Source: Linnemannia hyalina (taxonomy: Eukaryota > Mortierellomycota > Mortierellomycetes > Mortierellales > Mortierellaceae). From it: a stretch of DNA of 64,000 bases. Position numbers and translations under genes: made by a program. Each line of letters opens with the position of its first letter. Position 1 is the first letter of the stretch. The stretch covers positions 434,001 through 498,000 of the forward strand of contig JAHRHY010000020.1 in assembly GCA_019671135.1 (NCBI GenBank). Reading direction: 5' to 3'. Under the pieces are notes generated by a model. That model saw only the letters and a program-made list of their open reading frames with translations, searched no databases and was not told the origin of the DNA. Shown here piece by piece: positions 21,881-32,111 of the stretch.

Positions 21881-23253
21881 TCAAGCATAAAACGTACGAG
21901 TGCCCAGCCAGACTGCCTGCAGTTTCTCGAACGATAAGAGATGTCTTGCAACGCGCGCCTCGATTGATGTGTCCTTGGCCTTGGTCTCCTTTTGCTGTTG
22001 CGACTTTTGTTTTCCTTCCTTCCACAAGTCCAAACTCCGGTCAATCTTGTCTTTCGTATCCAAGCCTCGAATGCGCGCCCGAAGATGTTGTAATCCTATG
22101 CATGCCCATGTCTCCTCCTCCACAATGTCCATGTCCATCTCATGGCCCTCAAACTCGAGAAACTTGAGGTGTGGGCAACACCGCGGCAGCAATTGTACAG
22201 CTCGATCCGACTGTTGAAAGTGATCGTCCTCCGAAGGAACGTTATCTCTCTCAGTGTGAGAGTTGCTGCTACCCCGAAAGGCAATTATCTGAAGCAATGT
22301 TGCCTTGTGACATAACAGGCTACAATAACGTCCATAGAGAGCTGACTGTACGCAAACGTGACGCGCTCCAAGCCGTGAAACGCGTTTGCCACCAAACTGT
22401 ATATGATATACTGAGGCGATTTCCACGTGTCAATCATGGTCACGTATGGGCAGCATCTTGTCACCTCTCTCTTGATTCGCTCAACGGGGACGAACAAGGT
22501 CGCTGGGAGGTTGTAGCAATGCCAATCAGTCAAGTTGGGAAAATGCACAAGCAGTGAAAAGCCAAGGGATGATGGTTCGGACTCAGGATCAGGTTTGAAG
22601 ACTTGTTTGATTGGTGCCAGCAAGGTAACCACTCCTCCGTGTTGGAAGGCATCAACGGAAGGGCCTGAGAATAGGGCGACGTCTTGCTGCAGGTCCACGC
22701 ATGTGAGTAGTGGGCAATTTCTCAGCAAGGAGACAAACGAATCTCGGCTGAAACAAATGCCATGGAAACTTATCTCGACAAGTTGAGAGGCAGACGAGGA
22801 GACGAACGCATTTACGGAGATCATTCGACTAGAAAAATCCTGCTGTTTTGCGTTCGCATTCATCGCCAACGTCAACTCCTTGAGGCTTCTACTGTTATTG
22901 TAGATGAGGTCCATGCACAGAGTTCGAAATCTGGCGCTTGTCGCACATGTTATTTGGAGAACACGTACATTCTTGATTGTTGGACGAAGAACTGCATTCA
23001 GTTCGGACTGGGTTTTGAGATTCTTGATAGTGCGAATGTGGTGTCCATACTTAGTGACAATATCACTATCGAGGTCTCCGAAAGTGTCGTGGATATTGAA
23101 ATCGACGGCATACCATATTGACGAAGCGAAATCCTTGGACCATGCCTTGGAAACGCGAACGCAGGAGATGGCATCCTTTAGAGAGACTATGCGACTGATC
23201 CGGGCTCTGATCTCGGGGATGTGGAGTGGATTCTCGATTGAAGGGGTTATCAT
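21881..23253 (-). pseudogene. F-box / LRR-like protein, frameshifted
   Basis: Starts at the ATG of MITPSIENPLHIPEIRARI (23253). The first 50 residues, with LKDAISCVRVSKAWSKDFAS, look like a fungal F-box, the module that binds Skp1 in SCF ubiquitin ligases. The rest has leucine-rich stretches (LKELTLAMN, SQLVEISFHGI, CPLLTCVDLQ). The frame closes at 22285, but coding continues in another frame (HKATLLQIIAFRG...CCPHLKFLEFEGHEMDMD...) to 21881, so one indel near 22,310-22,325 breaks it. A sequencing error is possible. The substrate is unknown. Helitron E1 ends 43 bp beyond the stop. Confidence 0.7.
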
Positions 23254-23961
23254 GATTGGGTGTAAATGGGTGCGAGCGATGCAATCCAAAGGGCAGAAGA
23301 AGGGTGTTCGTTTATATACAAGGAAAGAGAAAGAGCAGAGCGAAGCAAACTCGATGATGGTCAAATACATCATTCTTCCATCAGCCAACAATCAAGACAA
23401 GGAAAATTCGTCTATTTTGATGGTTGGATTACAATTGCATCTCAATGATTGGAAACTCCAAGATGTCGTCTTGTTTCATGTTAGAGGCGTGTGTTGTATG
23501 TATGCGGTATATTCCAACACAAAACAACTTAGATAGCATATGCTTGACACCACATTGTTATGTGGATACTGGCAGTAGTTGGAGCGTGTACGTAACTCTT
23601 TTGTCATGTGCTGAAAGAGTTAGAACGTGAGTTACTATGGGTCTCATTTAGGGTTTAGCTACTGTAAAATAAGGGCAATACCATATGAGATATATTGGTG
23701 GTTAGTGCTGGACGCTCCTATTACTGTATAAGCCATGCAATTATCAAGATAATGGATAGCGTTGCCGAATGTAATGACGGCTAAAGCCTATTATTCGACA
23801 ACGCCAGGGACTCTAGATGTGTGTATCTTTCTTTTATTATTAGCCGTGACTTCCGAAAAAAAAAAAAAAAAATGAAAATGAAAAATGAAAACAAAATAAA
23901 GGGGACTCTAGGTGATCTGTTGATCTCTATCTACTTGCTAGAAAAGGGCGGGTCGGGTGGG

Positions 23962-24060
23962 ACATCTAGAGTCCCTGGCGTTGTCGAATAATAGGCTTTA
24001 GCCGTCATTACATTCGGCAACGCTATCCATTATTCTTCCTTGCCAGGGACTCTATCTGTG
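23962..24060. repeat. DIRS internal complementary region, copy 1
   Basis: The junction CTATCC|ATTATT at 24028/24029 unites the complement of the element's right end with that of its left end, as expected of a DIRS circular-junction template. Confidence 0.8.
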
Positions 24061-24236
24061 GGTTCAGAGTTGAGGAAATATGGCTGCGGCGAAGTTGCTT
24101 GTTAGAGATCGCAAGATCCTGTAGCACACTTCAACAATGGCTGGGGATGACCGACGGCCGTGTGTGTCAACGTCGTCCGGCGGGATCTCCTTCTTTAGCG
24201 TGGTGGTAGTGCTCAAACATCCGGGTGCTCCCTTCT

Positions 24237-26060
24237 CTACTGCTTGTTGCCGTCGACGTTCCAGGCCGAGAGCGACCACATTGTATTCCTCTCGAAGATG
24301 TGTGGACTGTTCCCCGGAGCTGGTAAGACTTGGTTCCTCGGGATCCGTAGAGGCTTGTCGACCGATATGGCTGTGATCATAGGATACCAGAGCGCGCTCG
24401 TCCAGAATGGAGTGATGACCGTTGCCTTGACCTTGTCCTGCTTGATCTTCTGGAGGACCTTGGTGATTAGCGACCACGGTGGACACGCATAAACTCTGTT
24501 CATGTTGGACCAGTTGCTGTTGAACGCGTCCTGGCCCCAGGCGGATTCCTCCCGCTTCCATGAGATGTATCGAGGAACTTTGGCGTTCGTTGCTGTTGCA
24601 AATAGGTCGATGTGGTGGTGACCCCATGTCGACTCGAGGGTTTGGAAGAATGACTTGTCGATCGACCACTCCAGCTGCGTCGTCATCCTCCTGGACGGTG
24701 CATCTGCTGGATTGAACTGTGAGGGAACGTATGTCGTCTTGAGTCGTGTGCCAGTCGCCATACAGTGGTTCCATATCCTGGTCGTCAGGTCGAGTAGTGG
24801 TCGAGACCTCGTCCCGCCGAATTTGTTGATCTGAGCAATGGTTGTCATGTTGTCGCAAATAACATGAATGGTCTTCCCGATCGTTTCTGGAAGGTGGACC
24901 AAGTGCCAGATGACCCGCAGCTCCTTCCAATTGATGTGGTGAGGTTGTTCCGATGCGCTCCATGTCCTGGACCTCTCCTTGTCCTCGATCACAATCCCCC
25001 ATGCATCCTCCGAGGCATCGGTGTATGCGTCGACTTCCGTCCTCTGAGGCAAGAATCCTTGACCGTTCCACTCCGAAAGATGAGATCGCCACCAGCTGAG
25101 ATTCTCCAGTGCCGCCGTATCCAATGTGACCGGGTCCGTCCACTTGCATTTCTTGGCCAGAGCTGCATTCTGAACCTGAATCAGATTCCTCGTCCTCAGT
25201 CGAGCCGGAAAGACCGCCACCGTCATCGCGATCGCCTTCCCGATAAATGCCGCCAGCCGCCGAAGTTGAACCGTTCCTGCTCTGATCAGCTTCTCCGCTT
25301 CCCTGCGCAGGTCGCGGACTTTTGGCCTTGGAACCGACAGTGACATGTTGCCGGTGTTGATCCTGAACCCAAGATGGTCGATACATTGGGTAGGATCTAG
25401 TGTTGACTTGGTGTTCTTGATAAGGAATCCAAGCTTTTCCAGCTGTTCCCGAACTAGACGAGTATGCTCCTTGGCCTCCTCCTTGGTCCTGGCTGCAATG
25501 AGGATGTCGTCGAGATATGCCGAGATCCTGATCCCCTTCTCCCTCGCCCACTTGAGAATCGGACGGACGATTTTTGTGAATACGAAGGGGGAAAGTGAAA
25601 GTCCGAAAGGCAGAGTTCGGAACTCGTATAATGCCGCTCCCCATCTGAATCGGAGGTACTTGCGGGATGCTGGATGGACTGCCACATGTAGGAACGCATC
25701 GCTGAGGTCGATACTCGTAAGCCAGTCGCCTGGTTTGAGCATCCTGCAAATGTTGGTAAGGGTTTCCATCTTGAACTTGGGTGCTGTCAAGAATTGGTTG
25801 AGTGGACGTAGGTTCAACACTGGGCGTAGGTCTCCCGTCTTCTTGGGGATAGTGAAGATACGACTGTAAAATCCCTTCCCGCTGCAACCTTCGATAGCCT
25901 TTTTCCGTAATAAAGTACGGACCTCTTCGTCGATAGCCGTCCGTTCCTCCGGCGAATTGAACGGATCGTGTAGCGGTGGTAGGCGCAGTGGTGGAGGTCG
26001 GTCGAAAATGATGCTGTAGCCCGACCTGATGATGTTGTTGACCCAGGTCGAATCCGTCAT
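24237..26060 (-). CDS. DIRS reverse transcriptase-RNase H
   Basis: 607 residues from MTDSTWVNNIIRSGYS. RT motifs: FYSRIFTIPKKTGDLRPVLN (about 75-95), LTSIDLSDAFLHV, LPFGLSLSPFVFTK and the catalytic AYLDDILIA (about 182). RNase H starts at DAYTDASEDAWG (about 345) and continues through ICDNMTTIAQIN and FNPADAPSR. The C-terminal block DLFATATNAKVPRY...DAFNSNW...YACPPWSLI is the usual tail of DIRS RT-RH proteins. The frame is intact and nearly identical to copy 2. Another frame is open along the same DNA. No methyltransferase or tyrosine recombinase ORF follows before the internal complementary region, about 175 bp further on. Confidence 0.88.
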   Translation of the reverse strand: MTDSTWVNNIIRSGYSIIFDRPPPLRLPPLHDPFNSPEERTAIDEEVRTLLRKKAIEGCSGKGFYSRIFTIPKKTGDLRPVLNLRPLNQFLTAPKFKMETLTNICRMLKPGDWLTSIDLSDAFLHVAVHPASRKYLRFRWGAALYEFRTLPFGLSLSPFVFTKIVRPILKWAREKGIRISAYLDDILIAARTKEEAKEHTRLVREQLEKLGFLIKNTKSTLDPTQCIDHLGFRINTGNMSLSVPRPKVRDLRREAEKLIRAGTVQLRRLAAFIGKAIAMTVAVFPARLRTRNLIQVQNAALAKKCKWTDPVTLDTAALENLSWWRSHLSEWNGQGFLPQRTEVDAYTDASEDAWGIVIEDKERSRTWSASEQPHHINWKELRVIWHLVHLPETIGKTIHVICDNMTTIAQINKFGGTRSRPLLDLTTRIWNHCMATGTRLKTTYVPSQFNPADAPSRRMTTQLEWSIDKSFFQTLESTWGHHHIDLFATATNAKVPRYISWKREESAWGQDAFNSNWSNMNRVYACPPWSLITKVLQKIKQDKVKATVITPFWTSALWYPMITAISVDKPLRIPRNQVLPAPGNSPHIFERNTMWSLSAWNVDGNKQ

Positions 26061-26101
26061 CTCTCTCCATGCCTCCTGGAACTGGAGAAGTCGTCCTCCT
26101 A

Positions 26102-27049
26102 CTAATCCGACTCCTCCCCGTCGTTTCCCTGGTCTGGTTGCTTCCTGTCTTGACTGCCACCAGACTTGTACCGAGGCTTGCTACCATACTTGCCTCCGTC
26201 CGACTTGTAACCCGACTTGCCGTTGTCGGACCTATATCCTGACTTGTCCTTGGGTTGCGACTTTCCCGACTGCTGGTCCTTGGGTTTGTCGTCTGTTGCT
26301 GACTTGTCCTTGGTAGACTTGTTGTCAGGCTTCTTGGTCTTGTCCTTTGGAGGTTCGTATTTCTTGTATGTCTTTCGAACCAGATCAGCGGCTGCTTTTT
26401 TGGCTGCCAGTGATTCCAAAGTGAAAAGGGATTCCTCCTTGTCGTTTCCATGCTTAATACCGAGTTCGTCGAGGTAAAGGTTCTCTCGCATTCGACTGAT
26501 CCTGGAAGCGTCGTGGGATGCTGAGATACGTACGGTGTTGAGGAAACCGAGCGTACGTTTGCCGTGAGCCGAGTCGGATTCCTTATTTTTGATGATCTCA
26601 TGGGCGAGAGTGTCGTAGAACCGGGTTGTGTGTGCCAAATATACTTGGATTGTTGCCAAATCACGTTCGTGTCGCTTGGCTGCATCCGTGAGGGACACTT
26701 CGGAGTGTTGCAAAACTGGGGGAGGCTTGTAATCCATACCCTCGGTGTAATGGTAGTCGTTCCAATCGAAAACGTCATGGTTCTTGGGAAGCTCGGAATC
26801 GAAGAACTTGGGTTCCCCGATGGCTGGATAGATGTTGAGGAGTTCCTCGTAGAGCTTGAGAGTGGTTGCTCGGGGCTTGCAGACCACTTTGCCGTCCTGT
26901 TCGACTGATTCGGCTTCCAGTTGTTGAATCCTGGCTTGTTGCTGTTGTAAAAGGAGTTGCTGTTGCTGCATTTGCTCCTGCATAAGGCGAAGGGTCGTGT
27001 AAATGTCGATATCGACATCGGGGGCCGTAGGATTGGGTGCATGGGACAT
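26102..27049 (-). CDS. DIRS gag-like protein
   Basis: 315 residues. The start MSHAPNPTAPDVDID is followed by a Gln-rich coiled coil (LMQEQMQQQQLLLQQQQ, residues 20-45), a helical middle part and a low-complexity basic tail of KDKS/SGYKSDGGK repeats suited to nucleic-acid binding. There is no zinc knuckle. It precedes the RT ORF by about 40 bp in a different frame. Copy 2 differs at very few residues. The nucleocapsid role is inferred from position. Confidence 0.75.
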   Translation of the reverse strand: MSHAPNPTAPDVDIDIYTTLRLMQEQMQQQQLLLQQQQARIQQLEAESVEQDGKVVCKPRATTLKLYEELLNIYPAIGEPKFFDSELPKNHDVFDWNDYHYTEGMDYKPPPVLQHSEVSLTDAAKRHERDLATIQVYLAHTTRFYDTLAHEIIKNKESDSAHGKRTLGFLNTVRISASHDASRISRMRENLYLDELGIKHGNDKEESLFTLESLAAKKAAADLVRKTYKKYEPPKDKTKKPDNKSTKDKSATDDKPKDQQSGKSQPKDKSGYRSDNGKSGYKSDGGKYGSKPRYKSGGSQDRKQPDQGNDGEESD

Positions 27050-27252
27050 GGGGGAGGATCGTTCCGAGATTCGGGGAGAGTGTTCCGGCCGTGAAAAAGA
27101 AAGATAGAGATCAACAGATCACCTAGAGTCCCCTTTATTTTGTTTTCATTTTTCATTTTCATTTTTTTTTTTTTTTTTTTTTTTTCGGAAGTCACGGCTA
27201 ATAATAAAAGAAAGATACACACAGATAGAGTCCCTGGCAAGGAAGAATAATG

Positions 27253-27373
27253 GTAGAGAACAAAGCATCAACAACGCTTACGCCGAATTCGGCAGAAGTA
27301 GGAGAGAAAGAGCCGACATCGAAGGATCAAAAAGCAACGTCGCTATGAACGCTTGGCTGCCACAAGCCAGTTA
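27253..27373 (-). pseudogene. 28S rRNA fragment, antisense
   Basis: On the minus strand it reads TAACTGGCTTGTGGCAGCC and on through the GATCCTTCGATGTCGGCTCT block of eukaryotic 28S rRNA, then becomes diverged toward the DIRS boundary. The same rRNA block is at 53464 on the plus strand. It is only about 120 bp and cannot work as rRNA. Confidence 0.8.
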
Positions 27374-27505
27374 CTTGCGGGTCCAGGACAATTGCCATAA
27401 TTCACTCATTGGCTCAATTTTTTTGTGGAATAAACAATAGATTGTGGAAATAAGGCTATTTCCTTATATGGATAGACATCTACGAGTTTGAGAGTTCTTT
27501 TATTT

Positions 27506-28003
27506 TTAGTAGTCACAGACCCCGATCCAGTAACCATCTGGATCGGCGATAATGGCGACGTCCTTCATGTTGCACTGTCCGAGTCGCTTGATCCACTGGA
27601 TCTTGTCGCCAAAGCTCTCGAGCCGCTTGCAGGCCTCGTCGACGTTGTCGACATGGATGGAGATATGTCCAAATCCACGTCCAGGCTCCTTGTTGCCGTT
27701 GGCGTAGCTGAAATCAGCATCGTTCTCAGTGCCCCAGTTGTGAGTCAGCTCGAGAACACCAGGACGTCTGAAGGTGTAAGAACGGCGCTCGTCCTTCGAC
27801 TTTGTGTCCAAAGTGGCCAGATCTTGAGCATTCACAAATGCTAGGAAATAGTGCGTGAACTTGTCTGTCTCATAATCCTCACTGTATATAAGCTTCATAC
27901 CGAGGATGTGCTGGTAGAACTCGAGCGAGACCTTTGGATCCTTGACACGGATCATAGTGTGGTTAAACTCGTAGGTCTTCAGGTCAGTCTTGAATTCGCT
28001 CAT
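27506..28003 (-). CDS. GLO1: Glyoxalase I (lactoylglutathione lyase) family
   Basis: 165 residues from MSEFKTDLKTYEF (ATG at 28003; the longer open frame upstream is leader). Glyoxalase I turns the hemithioacetal of methylglyoxal and glutathione into S-lactoylglutathione in the cytosol. Visible: NHTMIRVKDPKVSLEFYQ (first metal ligand H), VLELTHNWGTE (Glu ligand), GRGFGHISIHV (His ligand), and the C-terminal DPDGYWIGV. In characterised enzymes that last block is DPDGYWIE, whose Glu is metal ligand and catalytic base. Here it is Gly (codon GGG) and the chain ends four residues later. Single exon. The family is certain; normal activity is doubtful. Confidence 0.9.
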   Translation of the reverse strand: MSEFKTDLKTYEFNHTMIRVKDPKVSLEFYQHILGMKLIYSEDYETDKFTHYFLAFVNAQDLATLDTKSKDERRSYTFRRPGVLELTHNWGTENDADFSYANGNKEPGRGFGHISIHVDNVDEACKRLESFGDKIQWIKRLGQCNMKDVAIIADPDGYWIGVCDY

Positions 28004-28106
28004 GGTGAAATATCTTTTGAATGGAAAATGGTTTTTTGAGAGAAGTGGAAAAAAAAGAAGAGAAGGAAAAGGTGATAATGAGTGCAACAAGCACAAGGAA
28101 GCTTTC

Positions 28107-28115
28107 TATAAATAT
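28107..28115 (-). promoter_or_regulatory. Possible TATA element of glyoxalase gene
   Basis: ATATTTATAG on the minus strand about 105 bp upstream of the ATG. Judged only from sequence and position. Confidence 0.3.
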
Positions 28116-30690
28116 GAAGCCGATCATGAGCTTCGAAGAAACATGGTCATATGAACGTAATCTCCTCCACAATGCATCGTTGGGATGTATCCCAACCCCT
28201 ATAGAAAAGAGCAAATCGAACACATGGTCTCAGGACTGCATGACCTGTCCGAGACCAAGCCAATCCCCGACATAGCCCAGCCAGTCACGTCCAATGGTGA
28301 CGCCCTCAAATACAGCTATATCCGATGTTATGGGTGAGGATATCGATGGGTCCAACACAATCAGACCTACTCAGAAGACTTCGTCACAGCCATTCATAAT
28401 AAAAACGCCCGTCCTTCCCATCATTTGGCCTCGGCCACTCCGTCATGTTCATGCGAGGCAATGTGATAGACCTCGATTCCAGACCTTTGCGGGCTGCCTG
28501 GAGTTCTGTTGCCTGCGTGATACCTCTTTTGCATGTGAAGGCTCACGGACCAGCATTGTCTGAAACATCAGTTGCCATAGGTCTGAGTTTGAGTTCTTGG
28601 AAAAGGGCGTGCAATTTTCGTCATTTCGGTGACGTAATTATGGCGCCCATTGTCCTGGAACCTATTGCAAGCATCTTCGCCATTGTCCACTCCTTCACCA
28701 TTTCAACCATCCTCCGTTGCCACCACTCCCACGCCCTTGTTTTGATACACAGCTGCTGCGGCAGCTACGCCGTCGTTGCTGTAATGCCTCTTCAACGTCA
28801 TACGCCCCTTTTCATCACACCTCTTTTGCCACCACACCCACGTCATTCTCGAGATACTTCCTCAACGCCTCTGTCATCATCAAACACCCCTATGATTCTC
28901 GATCACCTCTGCCACAACCCGCACACTCTTTCATCGTCTTTCACCTTTACCACCTCCCACGCCTTCATTCATCATTTACGTTGCTAGCACCTCCATGCCT
29001 TTTTCATCACCATTCTCACGGCTGTTTATCATCACTTCTCAGTCATCACTCACCGTTGCCCCATTCCCACGCTCTTCTCCGCATCACACAGCTCTGACGA
29101 AGATCAGATCTGAACAAGGCAAGTCTTTCTCTTTCACTGTATCACAGTTCTATCTTTACATCCAACAACATCTTCCCCCATCCCTTCTCGATTCCCGAGG
29201 AGTTTAGTGATTGGGGTTGATGCTGGGATGTGTCATCTTTGCAATCAAACAATAGCTGAGGTTAGCCTAATCCCTCCCATGCCCGTGAGGGAGTGGAGCT
29301 GCGGTCCGTTGATTAGGATTGTTTGCAGGTGGCTTCGTACATTACAATCCATATAGCCAACATGCCGTCTTGCAATCAAATTGATATTCCTCTTTTATTG
29401 TACGTAGTTCAATTTGTATCTCTTCCAATATATTCATTCTTTGGTCTATTCACGTTTTGGACACTTTACCTTTTTGACAACCTAACCAGTTCCTATCGTT
29501 CCTCTCATCTGTTGCTTTTGCGTTTTTGTCTTTCATCCACTCATTTTCGTTCCTCCATTACTTTACAGTTTAATTTTGCATGCCTCTTTTAGATTGACAC
29601 AAACACATTAATTTCACCCTCGAAAGGCTCTCAAAGCAGCGAAAGTACGCACACCGACAGGAAAGTACGCGGCTATCGTTCGCATTGATATTCTCGTTAT
29701 CATATTGCTCTTTTCATATCTTCAACAATGGCTGGTCAGTTCAGGAAGGGACTCGGGACATGTTTTGGTTAACGTCTCTAGAGTAATTCTGCAGCCTTTT
29801 GGATGTCCTTGTGGTGTCCACTATGTCTGCAGGGTCGTTGTTGTCTATTAGTGCCCGTTCTATCATTGAGTACCCCAAACCCTGGCTCGTAAGGCACGCT
29901 CCGTATTTGGTGTAAGACGACCTTACAGCAGCCGCCTTTTACGCTAGCTATTGTCTTTGGTCCCAGGGGCTCCTTGATATTTCCCGTTGTGAATGCCTTC
30001 ATGACCTCCTGAGATCGGGATGCGCCAGATAGTGGACTGGTTTCCTCTTGGGCTGACTAGTTGTTGTTAGGGTGATTGAAGAAGGCGATGTGGTATTGCC
30101 TCAATGGATGTTGGTGTAATGATTGTTATGACTCTCTCGGATCACTGACCTTTTATTTCTCTTTTGAACTTGTTTGCTTTTTCAAAGGACAATAGAGCAA
30201 GGAAGCGGCTGGCTACCAATCAGTGCAAAAAGGAAAGTACACGACCTTCGTATGTCACCACATTATAGTGACAAGGCTGACCTCAAAGGATCAGAAAGCT
30301 ATTCGTCATGGGTTGATGTGGAATGGCCAAATTTGAAGGTAGATAGGTGGACACTCTGAAACACAAATGAGAAGAAAAGATATTGATGGAGAGTGGGTAA
30401 GCACGACATGAAAAAGAAGGAAAATGCATGAATGGCGAATGAAAAGACACGGTACTTGGCTGCCCACAAGTCCAACATACGTAGTCGAAGTATGATAAAG
30501 ATGTGCGACATTTATTTTGCTTTACGCCATGCCTCGTGATAGATCCGTAAAATGTAATATATGTTAGTACGTCCTATTTTTAAACAAATATTTGCTGTTT
30601 GAAAACATATAAATACTGACATGAATGCCCAATCAATAATTCAATCAGACGCATTCATCTCTATCCAGTTCCAAATCATCCCAATCCATT
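28116..30690. other. Gene-poor spacer with C-rich degenerate repeats
   Basis: No gene is supported. From about 28,640 to 29,110 the plus strand is rich in C and T with loosely repeated blocks such as CACCTCCCACGCC and TTTTCATCAC. A motif ATTATGGCGCCCATTGTCCTG at 28636-28656 also occurs near 43,601 and, inverted and shortened, at 27384-27402. Short ORFs around 29,700-30,360 have no recognisable feature. The last bases flank the chromovirus 5' LTR. Confidence 0.5.
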
Positions 30691-30897
30691 TGCAACATAT
30701 TAGGTTTATCATTGCTCTCTAGTTAGTCATTCCTTGTCACTCTCTATCATCTCTGACTTACTATGACACCACACCTAGAAACCTAGTTGGCGACTTTGTA
30801 TATATATTTAGTTGTACCATAGTAATAACATCAATCATCACTGCTTCAACTCTCGTCCCCGTTCTATACTTCTCTGTCCCAGTCTTCGCCTGTTGCA
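30691..30897 (+). repeat. Chromovirus 5' LTR
   Basis: 207 bp, beginning TGCAACA and ending TGTTGCA, a perfect 7-bp inverted pair. Confidence 0.88.
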
Positions 30898-31101
30898 TGG
30901 TAGCAAAGGTTCCCTCGTTCCACCGATCTCTTGATTTTTCCCTCCTCGTTTTCACTGCCCGCGTTTTACTTTAATTTTCCCTCGTCCCAGCTCTCTCTGC
31001 ACACCAGCCCTGAATTTCATTCCCTGCCCCTATTTTCCTTCGTACCCTCTTACACTCTGGACATTTTTGACCTCTCCGCACTTCTCTCTGCACTACCAGT
31101 C

Positions 31102-32103
31102 ATGGTTACCCCTGCCCGCCTTAACCCCCCTCCTGTCTTTACAGGCGCCCGCGACGGTTTCTCTGCCTTGGCCTGGCTCGTTGCGGTTAACCGCTACTTC
31201 AACCTTGCTAAGATAAGTGAGACTGAACGAACACCCCACGCTCTCTCGTACTTGGGCACGCCTGGCCCTGCCCGATGGTTTGATGGATGTGGGCTCCCTG
31301 ATACTTGCAACTTCGAGACCGAGTTTACTCCTGCTTTTAAGCTAGAGTACATCCCCAACAACTTTGCGGGCTCCTGTCGACGACACCTCACCAATCTTCG
31401 CATGACCACCAACTTTTCGACCTACTTATCTACATTCAAGGAACTTTTGGGCGCCCTCCTTGGTTATGCCTCCACCGACGCTGCCAAGACCACGGTCAAC
31501 GAGTTCGCCCAAACATCCTTTATCGACAACTGCCCCTTGGTGCTTCAACAGATGATCGAAGGACACATTATTCAAAACCCCAATATCACCCTCATTCAGA
31601 TCTTTCAATACGCCCAAGAGATGGACCGCATTTACTCCTTCAAACCCGACACCGGCCCCAAGACCAACTCGCTCGCCATCGCCTCCGCCCCCATTATTTC
31701 TTCCTTCACCTCTTCCTCCGCTCTCTCTCAAGCCACCCCCATGGAAATCGACAACATCCAGATCGCCCTCAACAATATCACCCAACGATTTAATCGCCTA
31801 GAGAGAAACATGGGTCATAACAATAACTACAACCGCAACAACAATAACAACAACGGCCCCCGAAACAACAACAACAACGGTAATCCCCCTTCCCTGACCC
31901 CTCAGGAACGCGAATGGTGTAAAAACAACAATGCTTGCCGTCGCTGTCGCCAACCTGGACATTATGCAAAGGAGTGCCCCATCTACGGCGACAACAACAA
32001 CACCAACCGTGGCAACAACAACAACCGCCAAGGACGATGGGTTTATCAAGTAGCCGTGGGTGATTCCCCCGAGTCGGGAAAAGCCTCCGACGATCAGGCT
32101 TAG
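31102..32103 (+). CDS. Chromovirus Gag
   Basis: 333 residues from MVTPARLNPPPVFTGARDG; the open frame extends further up into the leader without need. It has the retrotransposon capsid-type region (ALAWLVAVNRYF..., about 20-190) and an Asn-rich linker. One CCHC zinc knuckle, CRRCRQPGHYAKEC, near residue 279 binds RNA. The TAG stop at 32101 is followed by pol in the -1 frame with its first ATG 8 bp on, so pol is made by frameshifting or re-initiation. Confidence 0.88.
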   Translation: MVTPARLNPPPVFTGARDGFSALAWLVAVNRYFNLAKISETERTPHALSYLGTPGPARWFDGCGLPDTCNFETEFTPAFKLEYIPNNFAGSCRRHLTNLRMTTNFSTYLSTFKELLGALLGYASTDAAKTTVNEFAQTSFIDNCPLVLQQMIEGHIIQNPNITLIQIFQYAQEMDRIYSFKPDTGPKTNSLAIASAPIISSFTSSSALSQATPMEIDNIQIALNNITQRFNRLERNMGHNNNYNRNNNNNNGPRNNNNNGNPPSLTPQEREWCKNNNACRRCRQPGHYAKECPIYGDNNNTNRGNNNNRQGRWVYQVAVGDSPESGKASDDQA

Positions 32104-32111
32104 TCCAGGAC

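Larger units (their letters stand above)
23754..27251 (-). mobile_element. DIRS-like retrotransposon copy 1, lacking the recombinase gene
   Basis: A 3.5-kb minus-strand element. The left end (at 27251) starts ATTATTCTTCCTTGCCAGGG and the right end (at 23754) finishes GGCAACGCTATCC. Terminal regions of about 130 bp are inverted copies of each other, the right one with a 50-bp extension. Just inside the right end is a 99-bp internal complementary region (23962-24060) equal to the complement of the two ends joined. This is the DIRS layout. Coding: gag-like ORF and RT-RNase H. No tyrosine recombinase follows. The 27251 side borders an antisense 28S rRNA scrap. Copy 2 at 47358-50842 has the same structure. 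Confidence 0.85.

Noticed and set aside
24064..27240. 1,058-residue ORF covering the DIRS element as a main protein
   Set aside because: It runs in a third frame over clear gag and RT-RH ORFs, is Ser/Thr/Arg-rich and has no domain. Kept only as a question in the findings.
28717..29207. Pro/His-rich ORFs in the C-rich spacer
   Set aside because: Low-complexity translation of degenerate repeats with no domain or splice structure.
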